Shown here piece after piece: positions 50,807-59,152 of a DNA stretch of 64,000 nucleotides (position 1 is its first letter; every line of letters begins with the position of its first letter). This DNA is from Clostridium estertheticum subsp. estertheticum (lineage in GTDB: Bacteria; Bacillota; Clostridia; Clostridiales; Clostridiaceae). The position numbers and the translations under genes are program-made. The stretch is from NCBI RefSeq assembly GCF_001877035.1, contig NZ_CP015756.1, positions 2,967,001 to 3,031,000 of the forward strand, written 5' to 3'. The notes under the pieces were generated by a model. That model was not told where the DNA came from. It saw only the letters and a list, made by a program, of their open reading frames with translations, and ran no database searches.

Positions 50807-52975
50807 CTAAAAACTTTTAATTGCATCATTCATAAACATTTCAACCATGCTATTTTTCATAGCAGTTTTAGCCATACCATTTAGTTCATTTGTTAACTGT
50901 CCTGTACCTTTCACACCTGTATCTGCAACAGTAACATACATTTTTATGTTTGGACTATAATTGAGTTTTTTGGTGCTTTCATTACTATTATTACTTACAT
51001 TGCCAATTCCACCAATACCATCTCTACCACCGCTAGTTGGACCATGTAAAGCGGTGTTATTAAGTCCAGAAAAATCAGGCCTTATATTTCCCAAACCTTT
51101 TATTTTATTTCCTAGTCCTTTGAATTTAGCGGTTATAGCACCGTCTTGCTTATCCAAACCACCAACAAGACCCTCTCCTATAAATCCACCGTAAGAATCA
51201 AAAACTACTGAAGGTGAGTTTATTCCTAATATCTTTTTAAATGTATTTTTGATTCCATTTGCCATTTTCCCTACAAAATCTGTTACTTTTTTAAAGCCTT
51301 TTCCAAGTCCTCCTAAGAGTCCATCACAAATCCAATCGCCTACCTTGCCCATGAATTTCCCAAGTTCAGAAAATCCATATTTCCAGCCTTCAATTGATGT
51401 TTTGAATGTATGACTTATCTTATTACATATGTTACTTAAACTTTTAGATAGAGACCCCCAATGCTTTGATATTAGTAGTGGGATCCCTATAATTGCTACA
51501 AACGCGGCTAATGTTTCCACCCCCCATTTTTTGAAGAAGCTACTAATCTTCCCAAGAGTTTTAGTGAAAAATGCCGACAACCCATCCCAGTGCTTTCTTA
51601 CTTCATATACTATAAATCCTAATCCTGCTATTATTCCCACTGCGATTAAAACGGGCGGACTTAGTAATGCGGGCAACATAGTAAATACTCTTGCTGCACT
51701 TGATATCCCACTAAAAACACTCATTACTGTTCTAGTGCTAGTTATAAGCTTAGCAAAAACTAGCATAATTGGACCGATTGCCGCCACCAATACCGCACTT
51801 TTAACTATGAATGTTTGTACAGGCTTGGGTAATGCACTAAATTTATTAGTTAAATCTGCTATAAACCCCGCTATTTTTTTAATAGAAGGGGCCAACACAT
51901 CTCCAATTCTTATAGCTGCTGTTTCTAAACTACCCTTCATGGCTTCAATACTACCTTTTAAGTTGTCTTGCATAGTATCAGCCATTTTTTTACTAGCGCC
52001 ATCGCAATTTTTAAGGCTACTTGATAATTGATTAAATTTTTGAGGGCCTTGGTCTACTAACGTAAGCATTCCTGACATTGCTTCTTTTCCAAAAAGTGTT
52101 TCCATAGTTGATGCTTTTTGCTGACTTGTAAGTCCTTTAGTTTTGTCTTTTAATTGTTGTATTACTTGTCCTAAAGGTAACATTTTGCCATGTGCATCAA
52201 AGAAATTCATTCCTAGTTTTTTCATTTCTTTGCTTGATTTAGTTGTTGGAGCTGCTAAACTGGTTAATGCTCCTCTAAGCGTAGTTCCCGCTTGGCTTCC
52301 CTTTATACCCGCGTTAGAAAGAAGTCCTATTGCTGCACTAGTATCTTCTAAACTTATGCCCAGTGATTTTGCTACTGGTGCTATATATTTCATTGCCTCG
52401 CCTGTATCTGTAATTCCCGCATTAGTATCACCTGCAACTTTTGCAAGTACATCCGCAACATGTGAAGTTTTATCGGCTTCAAGCCCAAATCCTCGAAGAG
52501 AACTACTAGCAATATCGGCAGCGGTTGCAATATCAACTCCACCTGCAGCTGCTAAAGATAACATTCCTGGCATGGCAGTCATTATTTCAGTATTTTTAAA
52601 TCCTGCTGATGCTAAATTCTCCATTCCATTCGCGGCTTCACTAGCACTAAAATTCGTGTCCGCGCCTAGCTTAATCGCCTGTTCTCTTAATTTATTAAAG
52701 TCTTCCCCTGTTGCTCCACTAATTGCCTTAACCTTCGACATTTGAGCTTCAAAATCCATACTAGCTTTGCTTGCTGCTACACCTATGCCGACAAGCGGTG
52801 CGGTTACTCCCAGTGCCATACCTTTTCCTACACTTGTCATTGCATTCCCCAATGATTGCACTCCGCCACCACTCGCAAAGCTTCGCATTTCTGCTCCAGC
52901 ACTAGCTAACCCATTGCGGAAGGGGCTTCTATCTAGTGTTAAGTAGGCAACTGCTGATCCAACATTTACCCCCAT
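50807..52975 (-). CDS. Tail tape measure protein (TP901 family)
   Basis: The 722-aa protein has the TP901 core near residues 60-300: ASKASMDFEAQMSKVKAISGATGEDF, FSASEAANGMENLASAGF and SLGISLEDTSAAIGLLSNAGI. Hydrophobic helices follow (about 390-480), then a Gly-rich end. Tape measure length sets tail length, so a tail of roughly 100 nm is expected by the usual rule of thumb. Confirms a siphovirus or myovirus tail; no sheath gene is seen, so siphovirus. Confidence 0.95.
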   Translation of the reverse strand: MGVNVGSAVAYLTLDRSPFRNGLASAGAEMRSFASGGGVQSLGNAMTSVGKGMALGVTAPLVGIGVAASKASMDFEAQMSKVKAISGATGEDFNKLREQAIKLGADTNFSASEAANGMENLASAGFKNTEIMTAMPGMLSLAAAGGVDIATAADIASSSLRGFGLEADKTSHVADVLAKVAGDTNAGITDTGEAMKYIAPVAKSLGISLEDTSAAIGLLSNAGIKGSQAGTTLRGALTSLAAPTTKSSKEMKKLGMNFFDAHGKMLPLGQVIQQLKDKTKGLTSQQKASTMETLFGKEAMSGMLTLVDQGPQKFNQLSSSLKNCDGASKKMADTMQDNLKGSIEAMKGSLETAAIRIGDVLAPSIKKIAGFIADLTNKFSALPKPVQTFIVKSAVLVAAIGPIMLVFAKLITSTRTVMSVFSGISSAARVFTMLPALLSPPVLIAVGIIAGLGFIVYEVRKHWDGLSAFFTKTLGKISSFFKKWGVETLAAFVAIIGIPLLISKHWGSLSKSLSNICNKISHTFKTSIEGWKYGFSELGKFMGKVGDWICDGLLGGLGKGFKKVTDFVGKMANGIKNTFKKILGINSPSVVFDSYGGFIGEGLVGGLDKQDGAITAKFKGLGNKIKGLGNIRPDFSGLNNTALHGPTSGGRDGIGGIGNVSNNSNESTKKLNYSPNIKMYVTVADTGVKGTGQLTNELNGMAKTAMKNSMVEMFMNDAIKSF

Positions 52976-53003
52976 GTATTTTCACCTCCCATTTTAGAGG
53001 AAT

Positions 53004-53029
53004 AAAAAAGGAACATATCTCTATGCTCC
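53004..53029 (-). terminator. Terminator overlapping a tail-region stop codon
   Basis: On the minus strand GGAGCATA-GAGA-TATGTTCC (one G-U) is followed by TTTTTT. It overlaps the stop codon of the zinc-ribbon gene and precedes the tape measure gene. Confidence 0.75.
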
Positions 53030-53347
53030 ATAAATTTTCTTATACATGCCTGAAATTTCTAAATTTCTTTCGTGCAATTTGTTCTGTAAATTTATTAATT
53101 CTTTAAGATCTTTATTGTTTGCTGACACTTTAGTAGCTTTTTTACGAATATTATCTATTTCAATTAAATTGTTATTAAATTCTTTATCCTTATATACAAC
53201 TATAAATTTATGCTTGCATTTAGGACATTTAAAATAGGTTCTTTCAACTTCTTCACCTACTTTTTCTGTTTTTAATATGCTAGGTTTTAATTTAAATTTA
53301 TGTTTGCATTCATCACAATCCACTATCTGATGTTTAACAGTCGCCAT
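53021..53347 (-). CDS. Zinc-ribbon protein of the tail region (108 aa)
   Basis: Two Cys pairs form a zinc ribbon: CDECKHKF and CPKCKHKFIV, followed by a helical charged C-terminal half (LKELINLQNKLHERNLEISGMY). Small proteins of this kind are sometimes found beside tape measure genes in clostridial phages. Function unknown; a chaperone or regulator is conceivable. Confidence 0.65.
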   Translation of the reverse strand: MATVKHQIVDCDECKHKFKLKPSILKTEKVGEEVERTYFKCPKCKHKFIVVYKDKEFNNNLIEIDNIRKKATKVSANNKDLKELINLQNKLHERNLEISGMYKKIYGA

Positions 53348-53374
53348 TGTATCACCTCATTTTAGAATAGCACT

Positions 53375-53626
53375 TTAGTTAATCTCTTTAGAATGTTTCT
53401 TCATCCATTCAATTGTATTTTTATTATCATCATTTTCTTCATGATTTTTAGATTCTTCCCAATTAGGAGTTTTAGGTTTCTCTTGACTTAGTTCATTTAA
53501 AATATAAGTACAAGCTTCATCAAAACAAAAAGCTTCATAATCGTTTTTAAGCCCTATGATACTACTCGGTGACTCGTAATATTGCTTTGCCATTATCAGT
53601 ATCGACATTATTCTCTGACTCTTCAC
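53375..53626 (-). CDS. Tail assembly chaperone, second ORF (likely made by frameshift)
   Basis: The frame gives MAKQYYESPSSIIGLKNDYEAFCFDEACTYIL, the sort of sequence seen in the T part of gpG-gpGT tail chaperones. It overlaps the first chaperone ORF by 65 nt in the +1 frame, and no good ribosome binding site precedes its ATGs. Ribosomal frameshifting in the overlap would fuse the two. The stop lies 28 nt before the zinc-ribbon gene. Confidence 0.65.
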   Translation of the reverse strand: MKSQRIMSILIMAKQYYESPSSIIGLKNDYEAFCFDEACTYILNELSQEKPKTPNWEESKNHEENDDNKNTIEWMKKHSKEIN

Positions 53627-53993
53627 GAAACGGTTCTATTTCCTTTATACCTTCTTGTGTATAATTAAAAATCGCAACTATCTGCTCATCTGTAAGTTCT
53701 AATCCTACACTATCTAAATCTTTAATAGAAGGCTCTACTAGTGCAATTTCAGCCAGTATAAACATTACCTTAGTCATTTCTTTTAAATCTACACTCTTAC
53801 TCGATTTCTTACCGTAGAATAGCTCCTCTGCTGCACTCAATAAAGTATTAGGTATTACGCCCTTGCTTATTAAATTCAAAAGAGACACTCTCTTAACTTT
53901 CACGTTAAAGGGTATATCTTTCTTAAATCTTGGCAATTCCAATATATCCGCTTCAGCCATTTTTTTTAATTGTTCTAGATTCGTTACTTCCAT
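53562..53993 (-). CDS. Tail assembly chaperone, first ORF
   Basis: The start at ATG 53993 (MEVTNLEQLKKMAEADILELPRF) has an AGGAGTGAG site; the frame extends 87 nt upstream. The helical product (GLELTDEQIVAIFNYTQEGIKEI) resembles XkdN-type chaperones. It lies between the major tail protein and tape measure genes, the standard place. Chaperones coat the tape measure before tube assembly. Confidence 0.7.
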   Translation of the reverse strand: MEVTNLEQLKKMAEADILELPRFKKDIPFNVKVKRVSLLNLISKGVIPNTLLSAAEELFYGKKSSKSVDLKEMTKVMFILAEIALVEPSIKDLDSVGLELTDEQIVAIFNYTQEGIKEIEPFREESENNVDTDNGKAILRVTE

Positions 53994-54103
53994 TTTCTCA
54001 CTCCTATATTTTTGTTTTATTATCGAAACAAATTTAGCAGTTGGTCTGCCATTTTCCAATGCCCACTGTTCATTATCCATAATATTTTCTCCCAGACCTA
54101 TTT

Positions 54104-54985
54104 CTACATAGTTGTAAATTCTACTAAAATAGCAGTAGTTGTACCACTTGCATCCAATAGATTAACTGCCTTAGCTTCAGCTATATAAACTACACCTTTT
54201 TCAACGCTAGTCGGTATAAATGTAACTATTTTTTTAGTAGAATCAATAGTTACATTGCCAGTTACTACAGTACTATCAGATTTCTTTTTAACTACAAAAT
54301 TACCCGCAGTTACATCATCTTGATTTATAGCTTTTACAAATGTCCATTTTACATTAGAAGTAACAGTAACTCCGACATCTGAATTACTTTGGGTTACTGT
54401 TCCGCCAACTACGGCCATGTCTCCTGTACCTGTTGGAGTCACTGGAACAGTATCGCCCGTAGGTAACTGCTTAAGAAACTTTATGTAAACAGGTTTCTCA
54501 CCCTTTTTAGGTCTGCTATGAGATTCAAATTCAGGTACAAAAAACTTACCATCTTCAAACTTGAACTCTACTGGTTTACCCTTGTTGTGTTTAAAAGCAA
54601 ACTGCACATACTGTAAAGTTTCACTGTCATAGTCCTTTTCTTCGCTGTACAGATTCAAAGTGAATGGATGCCTTTCTATAACTTTCCCAACTTCTGGGCC
54701 CTCATAGCCGTCTGATGTAATTATGCCACCATCAATGATTGCCATAAGTTCTGTTGGAAATGTATTGTTTGTAAGCTTTATGTCATATCCAATACAAATA
54801 TCCTCCGTACGGTTCATAGCAATTATCCTGTTTTTCACTCTTAAAATATCTTCCTTACCTGCAGACAAATCAGGTTTAACATCCGCTTTGTCTGCTGTGT
54901 CGAAAATATAAGTTTTTTGTGTAACTTCGTCTATGATTTCACCTAATACAATATTTGCAATAGGCATACCTTCAAGTTCTGTCAT
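54104..54985 (-). CDS. Major tail protein with C-terminal Ig-like domain
   Basis: The 293-aa protein has a tail-tube-like N-terminal domain (about 1-190; ANIVLGEIIDEVTQKTYIFDT, PFTLNLYSEEKDYDSETLQYV). A Thr/Gly linker then leads to an Ig-like domain (about 205-293, VKWTFVKAINQDDV, KKIVTFIPTSVEKG). Tube subunits with extra Ig domains decorate many siphovirus tails. Position upstream of the chaperones supports it. Confidence 0.8.
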   Translation of the reverse strand: MTELEGMPIANIVLGEIIDEVTQKTYIFDTADKADVKPDLSAGKEDILRVKNRIIAMNRTEDICIGYDIKLTNNTFPTELMAIIDGGIITSDGYEGPEVGKVIERHPFTLNLYSEEKDYDSETLQYVQFAFKHNKGKPVEFKFEDGKFFVPEFESHSRPKKGEKPVYIKFLKQLPTGDTVPVTPTGTGDMAVVGGTVTQSNSDVGVTVTSNVKWTFVKAINQDDVTAGNFVVKKKSDSTVVTGNVTIDSTKKIVTFIPTSVEKGVVYIAEAKAVNLLDASGTTTAILVEFTTM

Positions 54986-54986
54986 C

Positions 54987-55409
54987 TTATCTCCTCCTCA
55001 ATGTTTTTAATGCTTGATATTCTATAGATGATGTATATCCCTCAACTTCATCATCTATGATGCTTGGTGTCTCTACTCCAGTAGGTCTGAGTTCCTTCAT
55101 TTCCTTTAGAGCTTGTTTAATATTTTCTGCATAAAATTCCATATCGGAATAATTGGTTAGAGGGCAATATAAGATAATATCAAATAACTTATATCCAACT
55201 TGGTTACCGTCTTGTCCATGTATTCCGTTTTCTTTTATTACCACGTAAGCTGATTCACATTTATCTCTTTTTTGTCCTTGAGAATATACTTCATATCCTT
55301 TTTTCTCTAAATGAAGAAATATCTTCTGCCACAAAGTTTGTGGTACCGCATTTTCTATATCTTCCTGATCCAGTTCTTTACCTACAATTTTATAATTAAA
55401 GGTAGCCAC
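54987..55409 (-). CDS. Probable tail terminator/completion protein (140 aa)
   Basis: Length and place, between the HK97-gp10-like protein and major tail protein, fit the tail terminator. The alpha/beta pattern (LWQKIFLHLEKKGYEVYSQ, YVVIKENGIHGQDGNQVGYKLFDIILYCP) is consistent. Its stop is 1 nt from the next gene. Confidence 0.65.
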   Translation of the reverse strand: MATFNYKIVGKELDQEDIENAVPQTLWQKIFLHLEKKGYEVYSQGQKRDKCESAYVVIKENGIHGQDGNQVGYKLFDIILYCPLTNYSDMEFYAENIKQALKEMKELRPTGVETPSIIDDEVEGYTSSIEYQALKTLRRR

Positions 55410-55416
55410 TATTGCA

Positions 55417-55761
55417 TCACCTCAATAAATTATTTAGGCCTCTTAAAATTTCTGGTGAAAGCTTGTCTACAGTGGGTTTAAGCACTGCGTATTTTTTATC
55501 ATTACAAAGTTCAAGATAAGGCGAATACACCATATTTCCACATACGTACACTCGACATTGGTCGCCTTGCCATTCCTTTCCGCCTTTAATGTTCTTGCGT
55601 GCTAACCCTGAACGATCTATCCATGTTGCACTTTTCTTAGCCTCTGCCTCGAGTTTTTTACCTGCTGTATCTGCATACAAGCCGATTGCAGCTTTGCTTT
55701 TTAATTCAAATACTGCTAACCCTTCTAATATACCTTTTATGTCTATACTAAACCCACTCAT
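55417..55761 (-). CDS. HK97 gp10-like head-tail protein
   Basis: The 114-aa protein has IKGILEGLAVFELKSKAAIGLYADTAGKKLEAEAKKSATWIDRSG and CGNMVYSPYLELCNDKKYAVLKPTVD, the gp10-like pattern. It takes part in joining head and tail. Confidence 0.8.
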   Translation of the reverse strand: MSGFSIDIKGILEGLAVFELKSKAAIGLYADTAGKKLEAEAKKSATWIDRSGLARKNIKGGKEWQGDQCRVYVCGNMVYSPYLELCNDKKYAVLKPTVDKLSPEILRGLNNLLR

Positions 55762-55765
55762 AATT

Positions 55766-56131
55766 TCAACTCCTATCTAACTGCATATCATAAATAATAT
55801 TTTCTGCATTTCCAGTATCTATTATCTTGTATTTGGTTTCAGCTAATGTGAAATAATCATCTTGTTTAATCTTTTTAGATTCTTCATCATAGATAATTAG
55901 TACTCTTTCGCTATAGTTAGAATTTAAGGTAGCGCTCTCTGTTGCACTGATATTTATTCTAGTTTCTTTTCTATAATAAAACCCTTTTACAGTGCACACA
56001 TATAAATCATTCAGCTTTTCCTTGTAGGCATTTTTCCCAATTCTCAATATTTTAATTTCTTTCAATAAACCCTTTTTGTCAAGTTGCTTATATAGTTTCT
56101 CACTTATTTTTGTTCTATTTATTCCTGCCAT
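55766..56131 (-). CDS. Head-tail adaptor (stopper-like) protein
   Basis: The 121-aa beta-rich protein, with YVCTVKGFYYRKETRINISATES and EDYFTLAETKYKIID-like segments, lies between the connector and gp10-like genes. The order matches the head closure (SPP1 gp16-like) position. Its ATG overlaps the stop of the preceding gene. Confidence 0.65.
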   Translation of the reverse strand: MAGINRTKISEKLYKQLDKKGLLKEIKILRIGKNAYKEKLNDLYVCTVKGFYYRKETRINISATESATLNSNYSERVLIIYDEESKKIKQDDYFTLAETKYKIIDTGNAENIIYDMQLDRS

Positions 56132-56421
56132 TACCAGCCATCAACTCTTTTCATACTGGTTATATATCCATTGCCGGGTTCAGCTGTAACGTTAAAAGTT
56201 TCCGCTAAAGTTAGCCAATATTCCCTATTAGAACTAAGCTTTATTCCAGCTACTTCAAGTTTATCATCTGCAGCTGCTTTTAATATACAACCCTGGTGAC
56301 TAGCCTTTTTAATATCACCATCATTAGACTCTAATAATAATTCAAGTTCATCATCCTCAAAATACGGATATTCTCGTTCCTGAAGGTTAAATTTCAAGAA
56401 GTCTATTGGCAGCCTATCCAT
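56131..56421 (-). CDS. Head-tail connector (gp6/gp15-like)
   Basis: The 96-aa helical protein has FEDDELELLLESNDGDIKKASHQGCILKAAADDKLEVAGIKLSSNREYW, a typical gp6-like connector. It follows the capsid and a small gene, the usual order. Confidence 0.8.
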   Translation of the reverse strand: MDRLPIDFLKFNLQEREYPYFEDDELELLLESNDGDIKKASHQGCILKAAADDKLEVAGIKLSSNREYWLTLAETFNVTAEPGNGYITSMKRVDGW

Positions 56422-56423
56422 AA

Positions 56424-56657
56424 TTATTCACCTTCTTTAGGTGAAAGTACATCCGCTCCTAGTTCTTCAGGGGCATCATTTAGGTCTTCTTTGAGTACCT
56501 CTTTCCCTGGCCCAATCAATCCTTTCTCTCCCATTTCTTCTAAATCATCTTCATTGACTTGGAATTCATCATCTATTTTGTAGCAGTTTTTATTGTATTT
56601 TAAATACACTAGAGCTTTAACGTTTATCATTTTAGCCTCTTCTATTTTTTTAGCCAT
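56424..56657 (-). CDS. Small conserved phage protein (77 aa)
   Basis: KALVYLKYNKNCYKIDDEFQVNEDDLEEMGEKGLIGPG resembles small proteins often found between capsid and connector genes in siphoviruses. The acidic tail ends KEGE. ATG at 56657 is preferred over an upstream one. Function unknown. Confidence 0.6.
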   Translation of the reverse strand: MAKKIEEAKMINVKALVYLKYNKNCYKIDDEFQVNEDDLEEMGEKGLIGPGKEVLKEDLNDAPEELGADVLSPKEGE

Positions 56658-56680
56658 TAAAATCAATCCTTTCTTTTCAA

Positions 56681-56710
56681 AATTAAAAGAGCAACCACAT
56701 GGGATGCTCT
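56681..56710 (-). terminator. Terminator after the major capsid gene
   Basis: AGAGCA and TGCTCT pair around an 11-nt loop, with TTTTAATTTT after on the minus strand. It would let capsid mRNA end before the lower-expressed connector genes. Confidence 0.65.
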
Positions 56711-56713
56711 AAA

Positions 56714-57742
56714 TTATACTACTGTAGCAAAGAAACATTCATCTGCTCTTTCAAAACTTGGCATACCTAGCTGAGACACTTTAGTTTGTACTGTTACTGG
56801 ATCTTGTTTTTTCATTGTCATAATGGCAATACCAGTCCTTACTACCTCACAATTAGTCCCTTCCCCAAACATTTTGTCGGCTTCCTCTGGAGTTGTTCCA
56901 TAGTAAGTTTTGCCCAAATTGCCATCTGGAAGTAATGATACTTTATTGTCTTGAAAGTAAGGTTGCTCTGTTTCATCTTCTAACTTATATGATCCAGATA
57001 CTATTGCCACTGATAAATCAACTTTATTTTTTAGATAACTCATTACCATTGCATCTGTCATTATTACTCTTCCATCTTTGTCTATGTCTAGTTTTATGGC
57101 TTTGTTAAGAGCAATATAACCAAAAGTTTTAGAAGACAATGTCATTCTAGTAGGGACTGAATAACCATCATCTCTTAATGTTTTTTTCCATCTTTCAATA
57201 TCACCTACAATATCTGCATCAGGATTGTCCCATTTAGCAGTTCCAGTAAGGACTTCCTTGTGATTGCTAGGTACTCCAAAATCAAACACAACATCACCAT
57301 CGTCACTAATTATGCTAATAGTACCATCTGTAATTAATTGCATCCTCATTCTTTCCATTTGCATATCTCCACCATCAACTAGCGCTAAATAGTTATCGTA
57401 TATTTTTGATACTATCATGTCAATAATAGATTTATTCTGAGCTTGCATTGCAAGTAACAACTGTTGTCTATCAGCTTCATTGATAAGTACTGACTCCTTG
57501 AAAAATGGCATTTGTTTAGTAATTTCATCTACCTGTGCCTTTAATGCTCTAATCTTTACAGCTACATCAAAAGTACTTTGTTTAAGCACTACAGCTTTTT
57601 GTTTAGCCCCCTTAATATATTTCAGTTCCATCCCTAATTGCTTTGTGCGTGGGAATAAGCTTTCCCCTATAAGCATTTGTGTTGGCAGCTCTCTAATATA
57701 AGTTGCTATTTCTTTTACGTTTATAATGTCTCTCCAATCCAT
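56714..57742 (-). CDS. Major capsid protein (E family, HK97 fold)
   Basis: The 342-aa protein resembles the phage major capsid protein E family: INVKEIATYIRELPTQMLIGESLFPRTKQLGMELKYIKG, MPFFKESVLINEADRQQLL and MSYLKNKVDLSVAIVSGSYK. It follows the scaffold and decoration-like genes. About 415 to 540 copies would build an icosahedral head. Confidence 0.9.
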   Translation of the reverse strand: MDWRDIINVKEIATYIRELPTQMLIGESLFPRTKQLGMELKYIKGAKQKAVVLKQSTFDVAVKIRALKAQVDEITKQMPFFKESVLINEADRQQLLLAMQAQNKSIIDMIVSKIYDNYLALVDGGDMQMERMRMQLITDGTISIISDDGDVVFDFGVPSNHKEVLTGTAKWDNPDADIVGDIERWKKTLRDDGYSVPTRMTLSSKTFGYIALNKAIKLDIDKDGRVIMTDAMVMSYLKNKVDLSVAIVSGSYKLEDETEQPYFQDNKVSLLPDGNLGKTYYGTTPEEADKMFGEGTNCEVVRTGIAIMTMKKQDPVTVQTKVSQLGMPSFERADECFFATVV

Positions 57743-57760
57743 TGTAATTCCTCCTTTTTA

Positions 57761-58099
57761 TTATAAAAATTTAATCATATTTAGTGCTGATTTAACTAGT
57801 TCAGTAGGTACTATTGGTAGTGCTGCTGTTTTAACAAATCCAAAAATAGTTACTGAAATGTTTTCAGTTCCATTTGATAATGTAAAATCAACATCTCTGT
57901 AAACTAACCCAAAGGCAGTCCCATCAGCTACGATTTTACCAGCCGTATCTACAATACTCCCAGCCTTTAATATTCTCTTACCAGTAACCTCTGCAACATC
58001 TGATTTATTTACTTTAACTGAAACGTTTTGGAATAGCTCCCCCGCAAATTGTAGAATAGTTTTATTTTCACCCATATAAGTTTGTTTAGTTTCTAACAT
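57761..58099 (-). CDS. Head decoration/fibre-like protein (112 aa)
   Basis: A beta-rich protein with AGSIVDTAGKIVADGTAFGLVYRDVDF and NGTENISVTIFGFVKTAALP, matching small proteins encoded next to E-family capsids, often decoration or capsid-stabilising. It lies between scaffold and capsid genes. Confidence 0.7.
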   Translation of the reverse strand: MLETKQTYMGENKTILQFAGELFQNVSVKVNKSDVAEVTGKRILKAGSIVDTAGKIVADGTAFGLVYRDVDFTLSNGTENISVTIFGFVKTAALPIVPTELVKSALNMIKFL

Positions 58100-58110
58100 T
58101 ATTTTTCCTC

Positions 58111-58752
58111 CTATTTAAAAAATGTATTTTGTGATTCTGTTGCTTTTACAGCCTCAGCCTTTTCTTTCGCAAGCCTTGAACCTAGTCCGCCCTCTTGTCC
58201 TTCTGTTCCTCCTAATGTCCCCGCTACACCACCTCCTAAACTACCTGTGCCTCCTAAATTTTCTTCCGAAAATAAATAAGGGTCAGATTCTTTTAATAAT
58301 TTAACCTGGTCTTCTAGTCCCAAGAAAGCTTCTCCATCTAATTTTACTTTCTCCATATCTAATAAAGCTTTTAGAGCTTTTGAGTTTTTAGGTTTATAAG
58401 TTCCTAAAGCTTTTTCAAATTTACCATCAAAATTTATTTGAGTTAATTTTGCTTCATACTCCGTACTAGCCTTTAAATTAGCTGTTTTTAAATTTTCTAT
58501 TTCTGTAGTCAGCTCCGCATTATCTTTAACTTTGCCCTGTAAAACCAATAGATCTGCATCTCTTTTCGCTATATCTGTTTTATATTGTATAATGCTATTA
58601 TTTGCAGTATCTAAGTCCGTTTTCTCTGCATACTTTGGATTCTTTAGTGTATCAACAAGCAATGTATTTTCTTTATCCGCTTGTATTTTATCAAATGAAG
58701 TTTGTCCCTCTACGTCCCCTAAAATCTTTTTTAAATATTCTAATAATCCCAT
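58111..58752 (-). CDS. Capsid scaffolding protein (GP20-like)
   Basis: The 213-aa protein is helical and coiled-coil (ANNSIIQYKTDIAKRDADLLVLQGKV), with a Gly-rich end (GGTGSLGGGVAGTLGGTEGQ) and a C-terminal helix (KEKAEAVKATESQNTFFK). These features match phage scaffolds. It is removed from the mature head. Confidence 0.85.
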   Translation of the reverse strand: MGLLEYLKKILGDVEGQTSFDKIQADKENTLLVDTLKNPKYAEKTDLDTANNSIIQYKTDIAKRDADLLVLQGKVKDNAELTTEIENLKTANLKASTEYEAKLTQINFDGKFEKALGTYKPKNSKALKALLDMEKVKLDGEAFLGLEDQVKLLKESDPYLFSEENLGGTGSLGGGVAGTLGGTEGQEGGLGSRLAKEKAEAVKATESQNTFFK

Positions 58753-58778
58753 AATTACCTTTCCTCCTTAATTTTAAA

Positions 58779-58807
58779 CAAAATAAAAAGCCTTATTTCT
58801 AAGACTT
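58779..58807 (-). terminator. Terminator after the gene at 58799
   Basis: AAGTCTT and AAGGCTT form a 7-bp stem (one G-U) and a TTTTTATTTTGTTT tail follows on the minus strand. The hairpin overlaps the stop codon. Confidence 0.65.
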
Positions 58808-59089
58808 ATTAAAAGCACAATTTATATCTTTGTAAAGATTCTTTTTTAGTTGCTCAGCTATTTCTTCCATGCTAGTATTAATAGCCCCATATTCGCCAAT
58901 ATTAATTGTTATTGGGGTATGTTTTCTAGCTAATAGTTGTGCCGCTGGCATTGTATTTGATAACCCAATGCTACCTGTAATAGGCTGTGATCTTCCAGCT
59001 ATAGCACAAGCCACCATTCTTTTATCATCACAGTTATCTCTATGTTAACATTTTTTACATTTATCATGCAACTTACTTAGTGTCATCAT
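58799..59089 (-). pseudogene. Small Cys-rich phage protein interrupted by an in-frame stop
   Basis: From ATG 59089 the frame reads MMTLSKLHDKCKKC, then TAA (59045-59047), then continues without another stop for 80 residues: HRDNCDDKRMVACAIAGRSQPIT and on to CAFNKS. The Cys spacing CKKC...C...C around the stop looks like one metal-binding motif. A single A-to-T change in a Lys codon would restore an approximately 96-aa protein. Downstream translation could restart at ATG 59017. Function unknown. Confidence 0.65.
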
Positions 59090-59108
59090 TCTAACCCACC
59101 TTTTAGAC

Positions 59109-59135
59109 AAAATAAAAAGCCTTAAACTAAGGCTT
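59109..59135 (-). terminator. Terminator after the lipoprotein gene
   Basis: AAGCCTT and AAGGCTT form a perfect 7-bp stem; TTTTTATTTTG follows on the minus strand. Confidence 0.7.
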
Positions 59136-59152
59136 TCTTAAAAAAATTATTT

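Noticed and set aside
51429-52745. Two 200-codon plus-strand open frames opposite the tape measure gene
   Set aside because: They are antisense shadows of a well-supported TP901 gene; no ribosome binding sites, and the composition follows the codon pattern of the opposite strand.
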